From Zymoseptoria tritici IPO323 (Eukaryota > Ascomycota > Dothideomycetes > Mycosphaerellales > Mycosphaerellaceae): DNA of 64,000 bases. The translations under genes were made by a program, and so were the position numbers. Under the pieces are notes generated by a model. It made no database searches. It was not told the DNA's origin and worked only from the letters and a program-made list of their open reading frames with translations. The first letter of the stretch is position 1. Every line of letters starts with the position of its first letter. Location: NCBI RefSeq assembly GCF_000219625.1, contig NC_018217.1, positions 248,001 to 312,000 of the forward strand, in the 5' to 3' direction. Positions 12,654 to 22,312 of the stretch are shown here, piece by piece.

Positions 12654-14314
12654 CTACAGCATCCTCTTCCTGAAAAGTACCTCGGCCTCTGGGTCAGGCA
12701 CGACGGCCAGTCCGTAGTGTAACTGTCCTGGGTTGGGGGTCTGTGGGGAGCGCATAATGTCGTAGCGTCTCAGCAGCTCAGCCAAAATCACCTTGAGCTG
12801 CGCTGACGCAAAGAATCTTCCCGGGCAAGCCCAGATCCCGTGGCCAAAGTTGATGTTGTCCGTCCCAGTGCTGGTGTGTTGGTACTTGAGGGCATTTCCG
12901 GGCATGTCGCGAAGCTTTGAAAATCGAAACCCATCGAACTGGTCGGCGTTGTCGCCCCATAGCTTCCTATCTCGATTGATCGGATGAGCTCGAATCATCA
13001 CGGTTGACCCAGCGGGGATTCGATGGCCTGTCGATGTAACAAACCCGTGGGGATTTGTAACGATGCGAGGGATGTTTGCTAATCCAAGTCAGCTGCTGAT
13101 GGATATGTCTCTTGGCTTCACATCTCCGTACCGAGTGAAGGAGGGCTCAGTCGCTGAGACTCTCGAATGAAGCTATCACATTTCCGAAGCCTAGACAAGG
13201 CGTGCTTATCAATGATTCCACTTGGTCCCAGCACCTCTGCCAGCTCTTGACGTAGTTCCGGAATGTGTTCTGGGTACTTGGCCAGATCGAAAACCATGGA
13301 GGAGATGGCATTTGTCAGATTGTAGATGGAAGCAAAAGTCACCAGCAGCTCGTCTCGAGCAAGCTGCTCGGCAGTGGGCTGGACCTTGTAATGCGCTGTA
13401 AGCCATTCCAGCATGGAGCCTCCAGCAGGGTCCGAAGTTGTCTTGCTGTGGATTCCTTGCCTCTTTGCAGCGAGTATCGGGCTGAGCTTTTCTACCGTAG
13501 CTCTTCTGAATCGCTTCAAGGTTCGAACCTGGGGCAGAAAGGTGGCAACGAGTGGACGAATGAACCGGGGGATCAAACGGAGTATCATCCATGCTGTTGT
13601 AACATTTTGCGTGTATTGTGTCGTTGCTTCCACCCACTCGGGGTCACGACTCAACGGAAGGCCGACAAACACACGTCCCGACAGCAGCGACGCAATCCGC
13701 GCCATCGCCGCCCGTATTCTGATCCCGGTCCATACATCGTCGCACTGCCCTATGCACTGGTCCATGGCGTATCCAATCTCATCTGTGAACGCATCCAAAG
13801 CCGTGGGTGTACTCCTTGTCAGTGTATATCGCATCGTGTCGTCGAATTCGTCTGCCTTGGTGCCCATAAAGGTGTATTCGCCGAGGAAAACGTTGAAATG
13901 GTGCTTCCTGTGTCGCCGTCAACTTTTCAGCGACGCCCGGCAGATATAAAGTGTCCGTACTTTATCGAGACCTCGCATTCCGGCAGCGATTTTACCGTCT
14001 CGATCTCGGAGCGCGGTAATACAAATACTTGCATGCCATGCATGGACAGTACGAAAGGAGTTTCTGGGAGCTGGTGAGATGTCAAAATGACGAGAGCATA
14101 GATGACAAAGTTCAAGGCGAGTCACCTTCTCGTTTGCTTCCTCCATCGTCTGAATCACGTCAGTCTCGCCCTGGAACACAGCAAACTTCGAAGGGCGATC
14201 TGCGCGCCTTGCTCTTGCCGTAACGAGCCATACAAGTCGAGCCGTCACGAACAAGATGAATGCTCCTGCAATGAAGCCTCTAGGCGTATCTTTGATGTGA
14301 TGGATAATAGGCAT
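12654..14314 (-). CDS. Cytochrome P450 monooxygenase of the cluster
   Basis: Four exons: 14314-14126, 14070-13961, 13907-13132, 13078-12654, giving 499 residues, normal for a fungal P450. A hydrophobic segment at residues 12-32 should anchor it in the ER membrane. The ExxR motif is at E349-R352 (FIRESQR). The haem motif FGHGIWACPGR places the ligand at Cys443. The I-helix lacks the usual AGxDT core, which some fungal P450s related to ent-kaurene oxidase tolerate. Introns begin GTGACT, GTACGG and GTACGG, and all exon phases agree. The GHG.xACPGRFF signature is common in secondary-metabolite P450s. Expected role: oxidation of the polyketide or polyketide-peptide product. It is divergent from the AtaL-like gene, sharing a 304-bp promoter with two CGGACCG sites. 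The substrate cannot be told. Confidence 0.92.
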
Positions 14315-14618
14315 GTTGTGTGGGTGATGTCGAAGAACCTGCTGTGGTCAATTGGGCTGGCGGCTATGGGACCTACGACAACGTCTTCTACGGCTCGGAT
14401 AATAAGGTGTACGACCTGGATTCGATCGGAACACATAAGCGGACCGATGCCATCGCCAGCGGACCGATGACATGTCTAGCTCGGCTTGCGTAACATGCTT
14501 CCTTTGCACGGCTTGCTAGAAGATGTATTATTCAAGGTCGCGTTCTCCTTGAAGTCCTGCTTTCAATTCAAGTCCTGTTTCCCTTCAAATCCTACACTGG
14601 TCACCCAATCCTGCCACA
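14315..14618. promoter_or_regulatory. Divergent promoter of P450 and AtaL-like gene
   Basis: It contains two identical GCGGACCGATG sequences. The CGGACCG cores are at 14440-14446 and 14460-14466, exactly 20 bp apart, 126-152 bp from the P450 start and 153-179 bp from the AtaL-like start. CGG-N-CCG is an inverted half-site pair of the sort bound by Zn2Cys6 dimers. Binding by the cluster regulator (18739-19846) is inferred. Confidence 0.6.
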
Positions 14619-15257
14619 ATGTCTGATTATCAAAACTTCACATGCAATGTGTCTTATTCGGCACCTGCCAACTCCGACAATACGCCATCAGCCCAAAGGT
14701 TGACCGTTGCCGAACTTTGGCAAGGCATCAAGCGCGGAGCGCGCAATCCGAACGATTTCGGCGACTTCGTCAGACATGTTAAGATCCTGGAAGAACATGG
14801 CTCATGTCTTACTCGCGAGATGAGTATCGGCGACGGTGCAGTGCATTTGAAGGACGGTGACAGCATTGTGCAAGAGGTTACCGTCGTTCCTCCACTCTAC
14901 GTAAGTCCTTTCGGGATTTGTGCCGATGCCGGACTCTACTGACGGTCACTCCAGGTCCAGTCTATCACGCGCGGCACTGGAGCAAAGACGATCATGATGG
15001 CAGGCCATAGTGCTGACGAAGGCGACGTCGGAGATGGATCCCACAATCCGTACCTTACGTTGATCTACGAGCTGAAAATGGGAGAGCATGGCCCAGCGCC
15101 TGATAGCGTGGAGGCCCTCACGATCGAAAAGCACTACAAGGAGCTGGCCGTCAATATGGTTCGAGGGAGCATTGCCAAAATTCGAGCCTGGAAGATGGAC
15201 GGCAAGCTCGAACAGTGGCGAAGGCAAGACCTTGAGCTGGAAGCTAGCAGGTTGTGA
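14619..15257 (+). CDS. AtaL-like protein (DUF1857, SRPBCC fold)
   Basis: Exons 14619-14900 and 14955-15257 (intron GTAAGT...CCAG) encode 194 residues, about 150-200 being usual for the family. The pattern matches DUF1857/AtaL-like proteins: an N-terminal beta strand with VSYSAPAN, LTVAELWQGIKRGARNP, a central REMSIGD strand, LTLIYELKMG, and a C-terminal helix with AVNMVRGSIAKIRAW. SRPBCC proteins form a deep ligand pocket. Family members occur in several fungal metabolite clusters, including that of acetylaranotin, with no settled biochemical role. Here it may bind or cyclise a reactive intermediate (inference). The ATG is preceded by CACA, a good context. It shares regulation with the P450. 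Confidence 0.82.
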
Positions 15258-15673
15258 CTGGTTTCGGTCGGCGTAGAGAGTTTTAGAAGTTAATCGTGTG
15301 TTGTCCAAGTCTGCGCCTTGCTCTCATTCCTCAATTCAGGAGCCATATCTTTGCACCGTAGATCACCATGTTGTTCAAGCGGACAGTTGTAGAGCTGCGT
15401 GGACCCATGAGACAGTGCGAGAGGCTGGTAGCTGCCGGAGCCAAAGGATCGTCCTTTGTGATGTGGTCATGTAGAATCGCTCCTGAAGGCAATTGGCTCC
15501 AACATCAAACAGCTTGGAGGAGGGAGATTGACGGTAGAGACAAGAAATGGCATCAAATAGACGAGTACCAAGTTTGAAAGAACCTAAACTATCGTACATC
15601 CCTCAAGAGACCAATATCAATGCTCCAGCACGTACGATACCGACCTGGAACCGACTATTTCGGGCTCGTTGGC
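15258..15673. other. Convergent intergenic region, no gene seen
   Basis: It lies between the 3' ends of the AtaL-like gene and the dehydrogenase. Short ORFs on both strands lack recognisable features, and I see no repeat or RNA gene. Confidence 0.5.
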
Positions 15674-16623
15674 TCACTTGCAGAGCATGCCGCCATCCTG
15701 AGAATGAAAAGTCAGCCCAAAGGAGCTCGTTCACGCTAAAGAAGAATCAATGAAATACTCACGCTGAGGAGCGTCGTGCCGTTCAGGTACGCTCCAGCGC
15801 GGCTTGCCAAAAACAAGACAGCACCAGCGATGTCTTCCGGACTACCGCTCCTCTCGGCGGGACACATCTCCCGCGGCAAAGACCTCGCCCCCTGGAAAGC
15901 ACCTTCGGATCGACTGTTCGTATATGGCGGGAACATTGCCATGTACGCGCTGTTCATTTCGGTCGGATAGTGTCCAGGGGCGAGACTGTTGACACGAATA
16001 CGCAGAGAACGCTGTGCGAACTTCGTTGACAGTATCTCCGCAAGCCCCGACGAGGCGGCCTTGGAAGTGCAGTACGCCGTGAGCGTAGGCAACAAGCTGC
16101 GGTCGTACGCGGCGGCCGATGTGGTCACCACGATTTGTGAGTCCTGGACGACATTTCCCTGTCTGTTCCCTTTGTCGAGCAGCTCGAGAAAAGCCATGGC
16201 TGTGTAGAAGACCGCGGTGGTGTTGACATTCAGGATTTGTGTAAATTCCTGAAGGAGCTCCGGCTTCAGCATCTTGGACTGAAATTGACCCGCGGTACCA
16301 GTTTGGACGTTGTCATCCGGATCATGACACACGCCGGTTGTGCCAGCATTGGCAAAGACGACGTTGACGAATCCTTGCTCCTTTTCAACGACGGCGACGA
16401 CGTCGTTCAGCGAGTCGACGTCCGTGACATCTCCGACGAGCGGAATGATGGATCCGTTCACTGCACTCTCCGCGGCCTTTTGCAGCGGGTCTGCTCTCCG
16501 GCCCACCACGTAGACGGCTTTCGCGCCGTTGGCATCCAAAGCCTGAGCCGTATACAGACCGAGACCAGTTCCTCCGCCCGTGACAACAGCTACCAGGCCC
16601 GCAACGCTGAACAAATTCTCCAT
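15674..16623 (-). CDS. Short-chain dehydrogenase/reductase
   Basis: Exons 16623-15763 and 15697-15674 give 294 residues. The last exon is only 24 nt and supplies the DGG usually found near the SDR C-terminus, so the uninterrupted reading through 15736 is an intron artefact. Cofactor loop TGGGTGLG is at residues 15-22, the structural NAG at 92-94, catalytic Ser169 and the YxxxK pair Tyr184/Lys188. The start at 16623 gives the normal MENLFSVAGLVAVVTGG opening; an upstream in-frame ATG at 16758 would add an unlikely 45 residues. It is a classical NAD(P)-dependent oxidoreductase that would reduce a ketone or oxidise an alcohol on the product (inference). It is divergent from the PLP enzyme. Confidence 0.88.
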
Positions 16624-16969
16624 CTCGATGACGTCTGGCGTTGAATCGGTGGTCGAGTCCCCCTTCGCGTAATTATTGATGAGTACTGTGGAACTGTGCG
16701 TGACGAATTGGCAAAACACGCCCACTTTGTAAGATACGCTTTCGCGTTCTCGGGACAAGCAATCTCATGGCTCCTGAGAACGCCCAGGCACCGCGAGATG
16801 CTGTGTTGAGGATCTCGGCACCGATTGGATGCTACGGCGGCCGTTCGGCGCTCGGCGGCATCTTCACGGCATCCGGGGAGCAGCAGAGGGACTTGACGTT
16901 GTAGCAGGGCCGTATCGGCTGTTTCGGCCACCCGAGGTAGTGTGAGATTGTAGACTACTTTGGCCCCTT
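16624..16969. promoter_or_regulatory. Divergent promoter of dehydrogenase and PLP enzyme
   Basis: 346 bp between two divergent starts. No exact CGG-W-CCG site is present. Looser CGG/CCG combinations occur (CGGCACCG near 16817, CGGCGGCCG near 16836). Confidence 0.4.
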
Positions 16970-18575
16970 ATGCCTACGCTCGGCCCGCTTGTGGATGATG
17001 TAGCAGCAGTGCTTGCGAGCGAGGCACAGTCGAAGATGTCGCCACGGTCAATCCCTGACCCGACCGTACCGCAGTCTCGTTCTAATGTAACTCAACTTCC
17101 ATCTTGCAATTGCCGAACAACAACTTGCCCAGGGCAATCGGACTTCGGCTGATGAACCACAAGCACACCTGCAAGGCAGTTGTTGCACAATGAAATCCGT
17201 GATCAACCTCGCAAGGGCAGAGAACCAAGTCGTTCGAAAGGAACTCCTGGCAATATACAAGACCAGCATCCGACGGGAGCTCCGAGTCGACGTACGTAAA
17301 ACTCAAACGACGCTGGCTGTGTCAGCGAATTGACAACAGCAGTCTCTCACGTACCCTGACGGTCTCGGTGGAAGCCGATCCCTTCGATCAGCGCTGGCCG
17401 GGTTCTTCAACCGCTGGCTTTGTCCAATTGAGCCCATCAAAGATGAGCACATTGCTGTCACTCCGGGAGCGACAAACTGCTTGGCAACCATTCTGAGCTG
17501 TACGTGCAGTCCCGGGGACACTGTCCTCATCCCCGGCTCTTACTGGAGTAAGTATACCTCGCAGAACATTCGGAGATTCTTCTGAAGTGTGAAATTGACA
17601 GATGGCTTTGACGTCCACTTTCCTTTGACGCCCAGAGTGGTGATTGTCAATCCCGCACCCAAAGATTCGCCCGCCAATGACATGGGCCCCGAGATTGTCG
17701 CCTCGCTAGAGGAGACCATACGCCAGCTATCGAGCACGAAGAAACCGCGCGCAATCGTCGTAACGAACCCTCACAACCCGACTGGACGCGTTTATGATCG
17801 GACTGTTTTGGAAGACTTGGCGATTCTATGCCAAAGACACAGCATGCTTCTAATCGTGGATGAAGTCTATGCCCTCAGTAGATGTGCGCCAACCAGAACC
17901 AAAGGCACGAGCTTCCGGTCTGCTGTATCGCTCGACCTGAATGCCCTAGGGGTGGACGCCAAACGTGTCGTCACGGTTTGGGGGACCAGCAAAGACTTTG
18001 GCAGTAGCGGCATCCGCATTGTAAGACCGCTGCTCCATTTTGCTCCGACTGCAGATTCCGTGACGATACTGACCGTCGCCCAGGGCTGTGCCATCACTCG
18101 AGACCCACGCCTGCAGAAAAATCTTGGCTTCCGAGCAACGCCCCAGATTTGCGCTCTCTCCAGCCTTGTCACGACGGGCTTACTGAACCACTCAAGCTTA
18201 CCACATCTCATCCAAAGAAATCAAGAGTTCCTCGGAAAGGCATACAGAATTGTGGACAAATGGTGCACGTCGCACGAAGTCGATTTCGTACCGGCCGCGT
18301 ACGGACTGTTTGTCCTGGCGCGACTTGCGCCTCTCGCCCAGACCGCCGAAGACGAGTGCGCGATGTGTGAGGCTTTGAGCGAGGTCGGGGTTCTCGTCGC
18401 GCCTGGCCAGCATTTTCACTGGAGAAGTTTTGGGTGGGCACGGATATGCTTTGCGGTTGAACCGGACACTCTCCGCGAGGCCCTTCGACGCATAGCAAGT
18501 GCGCTGAAGCTGGCACGGACTCCTGTTTCGCAACGTGCTCGAGGGAAAAATGGTCACAAAAAGCCAAACGTGTAG
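16970..18575 (+). CDS. Class I/II PLP-dependent enzyme (aminotransferase / ACC-synthase / C-S lyase group)
   Basis: Best model: exons 16970-17086, 17133-17291, 17343-17547, 17602-18575, 484 residues. The first intron is uncertain (a donor at 17066 would also keep the frame). The third exon has a NAGNAG acceptor (17339 or 17342). The order of motifs is that of fold-type I PLP enzymes: INLARAENQ, LTYPDGLGG, the substrate-loop NPHNPTG, DEVY, and the SKDFG motif with the Schiff-base lysine at about residue 291. A conserved arginine (ARICFA) near the C-terminus would hold the substrate carboxylate. Fungal relatives include transaminases, ACC-synthase-like proteins and the gliotoxin C-S lyase GliI, and sequence reading alone cannot separate these. 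It may supply or transform an amino acid, or cleave a cysteine conjugate. Confidence 0.82.
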
Positions 18576-18738
18576 CAATATATCAACTCTTTCTCCATAC
18601 TGCGCCTCCGTTACCAGAATACTCGAGCCTCGATGCCTCTCAGCAGTAGTTGAAGCCTTTCAGTATTTACAACAGCAAATCCAATGAGCCCTTGCACCCC
18701 ACAACGTCCCAAAGGTCGGATAAGCGGCGTCATCATCG

Positions 18739-19846
18739 TCAAGGGATACACCCAATGAACGCCGACATTCGATTCTTTAGGTCTTCCAACAACGGCTGGA
18801 GAGTTTGACAGCGATCCGGCCAGCAGTCTTCCAGCTGTCGGTTGAGTGTGCGGACGAGTGCCAGAGCCTTCTCGAGTTCACTCCGCACAACTTGGCGCCA
18901 CAGGACCGCGGCAGTCGACTCGTCGATCAAGAAGGATCCGAATTTCATTCTGGGGTGGGACGGCCGGGTTTCCGTGTCCAACGTGGTCGATTCTGGAGAG
19001 GGCTGCTGTCGAATGTTCTCCCCACATCCGCTCATTCCGAGGACAGAGCCGTAGATTTCAGACATCAGTTGCAGGGCCACGACGACCAGCATCTGGCAAG
19101 CTTTGCAGCGTCCGAAGGATCGAGACTCGGTGGCAGTGGCCAGCTGTCCCACTTGAGTCTTGAGAGTACCTAGCAGAACATCTGCACCAGTAGCCGGAGT
19201 CTCCATCAGCTGGAACAGTGTTGCAATGCTGCCTGAACACTTGTCGAACACCAGGCCCGTGGCGTGGTCGATGTGACTGTTAGCCGACGACGAAGGTTGG
19301 AAGTCCTCTGTTGTCCAGCCGGGCGAAGTCTGTGGCGCAGATACCTGGCCAACGGGCTGCGGAAACGGGGCAAATGTTTGATCGAGCACATTGCCAGACA
19401 CGGCATCCACGAGACCATCCACACCGGGCAGATGGTTCCCATATTGCGGGAAATCCATGAAGAGATCCTCACTGAGCAGACCGTCAGCCCAGTCGGCTGT
19501 AGGTTCAAATCCCACATGTGCAGCCGAACCGCTGCGACGTGGACTCGTGTGCTCGGAGGCGGGGTTTCCGGCAGATTTCGGCCGTGATCCTTCTGGTGCG
19601 CCCATCGCTCGCCCTCGACGACGAACGGTGGAGCACTTGCCCACCATGGAGTACTCATAGTGGCACCGCAGGTTGAGCTGAAGGCAACGAGAGCAGCCCG
19701 ATCGCTCTCCCGAACACTTGACCTGGGTGACAACGTCAACATCGTGATTCCGACGTCTCTCACTCTTCGCCACTCACTTTACCGACATGGCAGTGCGTGC
19801 ACGCACTCCGAAGACGCGCCGATGGTGGTCTTGGTGACATTGGCAT
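18739..19846 (-). CDS. Zn2Cys6 transcription factor, AflR-like, cluster regulator
   Basis: Exons 19846-19778 and 19722-18739, 350 residues. The intron (GTGAGT...CCCAG) lies inside the zinc cluster. Once spliced, Cys16, 19, 26, 33, 36 and 43 fit C-x2-C-x6-C-x6-C-x2-C-x6-C exactly, and K23/K25 are basic residues typical of the DNA-contact helix. The C-terminal part, with a Cys-rich segment FGRCKACQM and a long helix, resembles the AflR regulatory domain. The ATG at 19846 was chosen because it starts 15 residues before the first Cys; the open frame continues upstream without similarity. It is the only regulator in the cluster and the likely binder of the CGG-W-CCG motifs. It is divergent from the dipeptidase gene. 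Confidence 0.9.
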
Positions 19847-20655
19847 CGTAGTGGCGTGCAGAAAAGCGAACCTCGGTGACACCAGAAGGATCATTTCGCG
19901 GGAAGCGAGCAACACCAAGGATGCCGCTCGCCCATACATGTCCAGACACGGCCCGTGGAGTGATCCCGGGCCAATGTTGTCTCGAGCAACGACCTTGATG
20001 GCAGCATCTGAATGCAGGGCTATACCAATGAGGAGGAAACATCCCTTTGCGCCTTGCGGCGGAGATGCAATGGGCCAGTCCGAGGGCTCTGGTCCAACAG
20101 GCAAGCGCGCGCACGAGTCCGTTGCCTGCACTGGTATTGCGCAAGTGCCCATGAACCCACACCCGCTGAGTCGGTCGGGCTGTGCTTCTGATGACGAGCG
20201 TGACTGGGCTGAGGTCACAAGCGACGAAGAACTAGGACCATCCCATGGGATCGCCACGTGGTTTTAGGTAACATCTAGAACTACCAGTCTACCACGTGGG
20301 TCAACATAAACTTTCCCGGTTTCACCACGTGGGGGCCCAGGCCAAATCTTATCGCCCGATTGCAGGACGGGACTCCAGGACCATCAAGGTGGCTCACGTC
20401 GGTGTCCGAGAGGGAGCACGCTCACATGCCGTGACCAAGGTAGAACCGCAGTAAGGTACGAAGCGGAGCCATCATGGTCTGGCGGCGGCGGCGTCTCGTA
20501 CGAGGCCTCGCGTGGTCACTCCCGTCTCGTCCGAGCGGCCTGAGTATGTGTTCATCAGGCGGGGATTCCTGGTCAAAACAGCCGCTGGCCCGCGACCGCC
20601 TCGTGATTCGCGATCTCATCGACTCAGGAGGTCGAGACCAAGACGAACAAATGAC
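19847..20655. promoter_or_regulatory. Divergent promoter of regulator and dipeptidase with three CACGTG boxes
   Basis: Perfect CACGTG palindromes sit at 20255-20260, 20293-20298 and 20326-20331, each within CCACGTGG. This is the E-box core of bHLH factors. No CGG-W-CCG site is present, so this pair may answer to a different signal from the structural genes. Open frames here (19797-20267 +, 19760-20257 -) have no features of real proteins beyond the first exon of the regulator. Confidence 0.6.
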
Positions 20656-22175
20656 ATGGAGCCCGTCGAAGAGCAGGATGTTTTGCAACAAGCTCGACAA
20701 CTCCTCCGTGAGGCGCCCCTGATAGGTATGAGGCTCGCCAAGCTCAACGGATCACGATGAGCCGCTGACGACACGCTGATGTCTCTCTCCAGACGGCCAC
20801 AATGACTTTGCATACATCCTCCGAGGCTGGTTCGCTGGTACCCCGCAGATTCAGGAACAGGGACGCTATCGTTCAATTCCCATCGGCCAAACAGATGTCG
20901 AGCGTGTCAAGAAGAGCGGCCTCGGTGGTCAGTTCTGGAGCGCTTTCGTGCCGGCGGTAAGCCTCACGAATCGGACTGCTATCCTCGGGATGCATGACCT
21001 TGAGATGTGCTGTCCTTGAAATTCTACTAAACTGTCCCACAAGCCTCCCGAAGAACATGAGCCGCACCTCCGCGCCTTTCTGCACACCGTTCAGCAAATC
21101 GACTTGATCGCTCAAGTAATCGACTCGGCTCCAGACACCTTCGAGTTCGCCTACAGCGCCAAATCGATCACACGCATCTTCGGCACGGGCAAGATCGCCT
21201 GCCTCGTGGGGATCGAGGGCCTGCATCAGATCGGTGGAAGCATGGCTGCGCTCCGCCAACTCCACCGCCTGGGGGTGCGGTATGCAACCCTATGTCATGA
21301 TACCAATAATGAGTTTGCAGACTCTGCCGTTCGTGATTTGGATGCTGCCCCGAAGCCGAGATAGGAACGTGTTGACTCGAGTGGCAGACGGCCCAACGGG
21401 CGCGGCACGGCGGCCTATCTCCGCGCGGATCGCAGGCCATCCGAGAGATGAATCGCATTGGAATGTATGGAAGCAAGTTCACCAATTGCGTCCGCTCCAT
21501 GCTCATCACTTTCGCAGGATGATTGACCTCTCTCACACAAGCGACGACTGCCAACGACAGGTTCTGGCATTGTCACAAAGCCCTGTGATCTTCTCGCATT
21601 CGTCCTGGTAAGCCCTCTCGCCACGGTTTAGACGATCATGCCAGCCGCTCACCATGTGCTGCGTCAGCTACGCCCTCCGCGCCCACCCTCGTAACGTCAG
21701 TGACGACGTTCTCGCTCTGCTCAAGAAGAACAATGGGCTCATCATGATCACCTTCTTGCGAGAGCTTTCCGGCATCGACGAGCTTTCATCTCAAACCGCA
21801 TCGTGCTCGACGGTTGTAGATCACATCGAGTACGCCGCCCGCTGCACCGGATGGGAACATGTTGGTGTGGGATCGGACTTCGATGGTATGCTCGAAGGTC
21901 CCACGGGACTCGACGACGTCACGGCATTCCCGTGTCTGATCGCGGAAATGCTCCGACGTGACATCAGTCGGGACCAGATGCAGATGGTCATGGGAGGCAA
22001 CCTGTTGCGCGTACTGAAGGACGTGGAGGATCATGCTACTAGGCAGCGAAACGATGGTGCTTCGGTGCTGCAGGATACCGTCTTGCCGGTGTGGACGGAG
22101 GCGCAACGCGAGATGCTGTTGGCAAAGGGAGCAGAACGAGGCCTCGTTACTTCTGACACTTCCCAGACAGTCTAA
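20656..22175 (+). CDS. Membrane-dipeptidase-type metallopeptidase (family M19)
   Basis: Six exons: 20656-20725, 20793-20956, 21044-21328, 21388-21464, 21518-21607, 21668-22175, 397 residues, as in the gliotoxin enzyme GliJ. Zinc ligands are visible: His26/Asp28 in DGHNDFAY, Glu136 in GIEGLH, and His in DLSHTSDD and [13 protein letters not shown] holds the conserved catalytic-site Asp residues. No signal peptide or GPI signal is seen, so it is probably cytosolic, like the metabolite-cluster members. GliJ-type enzymes remove glycine from glutathione-derived Cys-Gly adducts. The role here is unproved, but a dipeptidase has no obvious use in a plain polyketide pathway. The intron after exon 3 has a weak GTTCGT donor. 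The second intron has a clear CTACTAAC branch site. Confidence 0.88.
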
Positions 22176-22312
22176 TTTGATGAGCGGACTCAGTTCCACC
22201 TTGAATACTTTCAAGCACTATCTGGTTCGTAGCGGCTTCATGTTAGAAGGAATACAAGCTGTATCTGTGCAAGATTTCGTGACGGCGTCGCCTCTTGCCT
22301 GTTCAAAACACT

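Noticed and set aside
13265..14077. 270-codon ORF on the + strand inside the P450
   Set aside because: It lies antisense to an intact P450 with haem and ExxR motifs and has no domain of its own.
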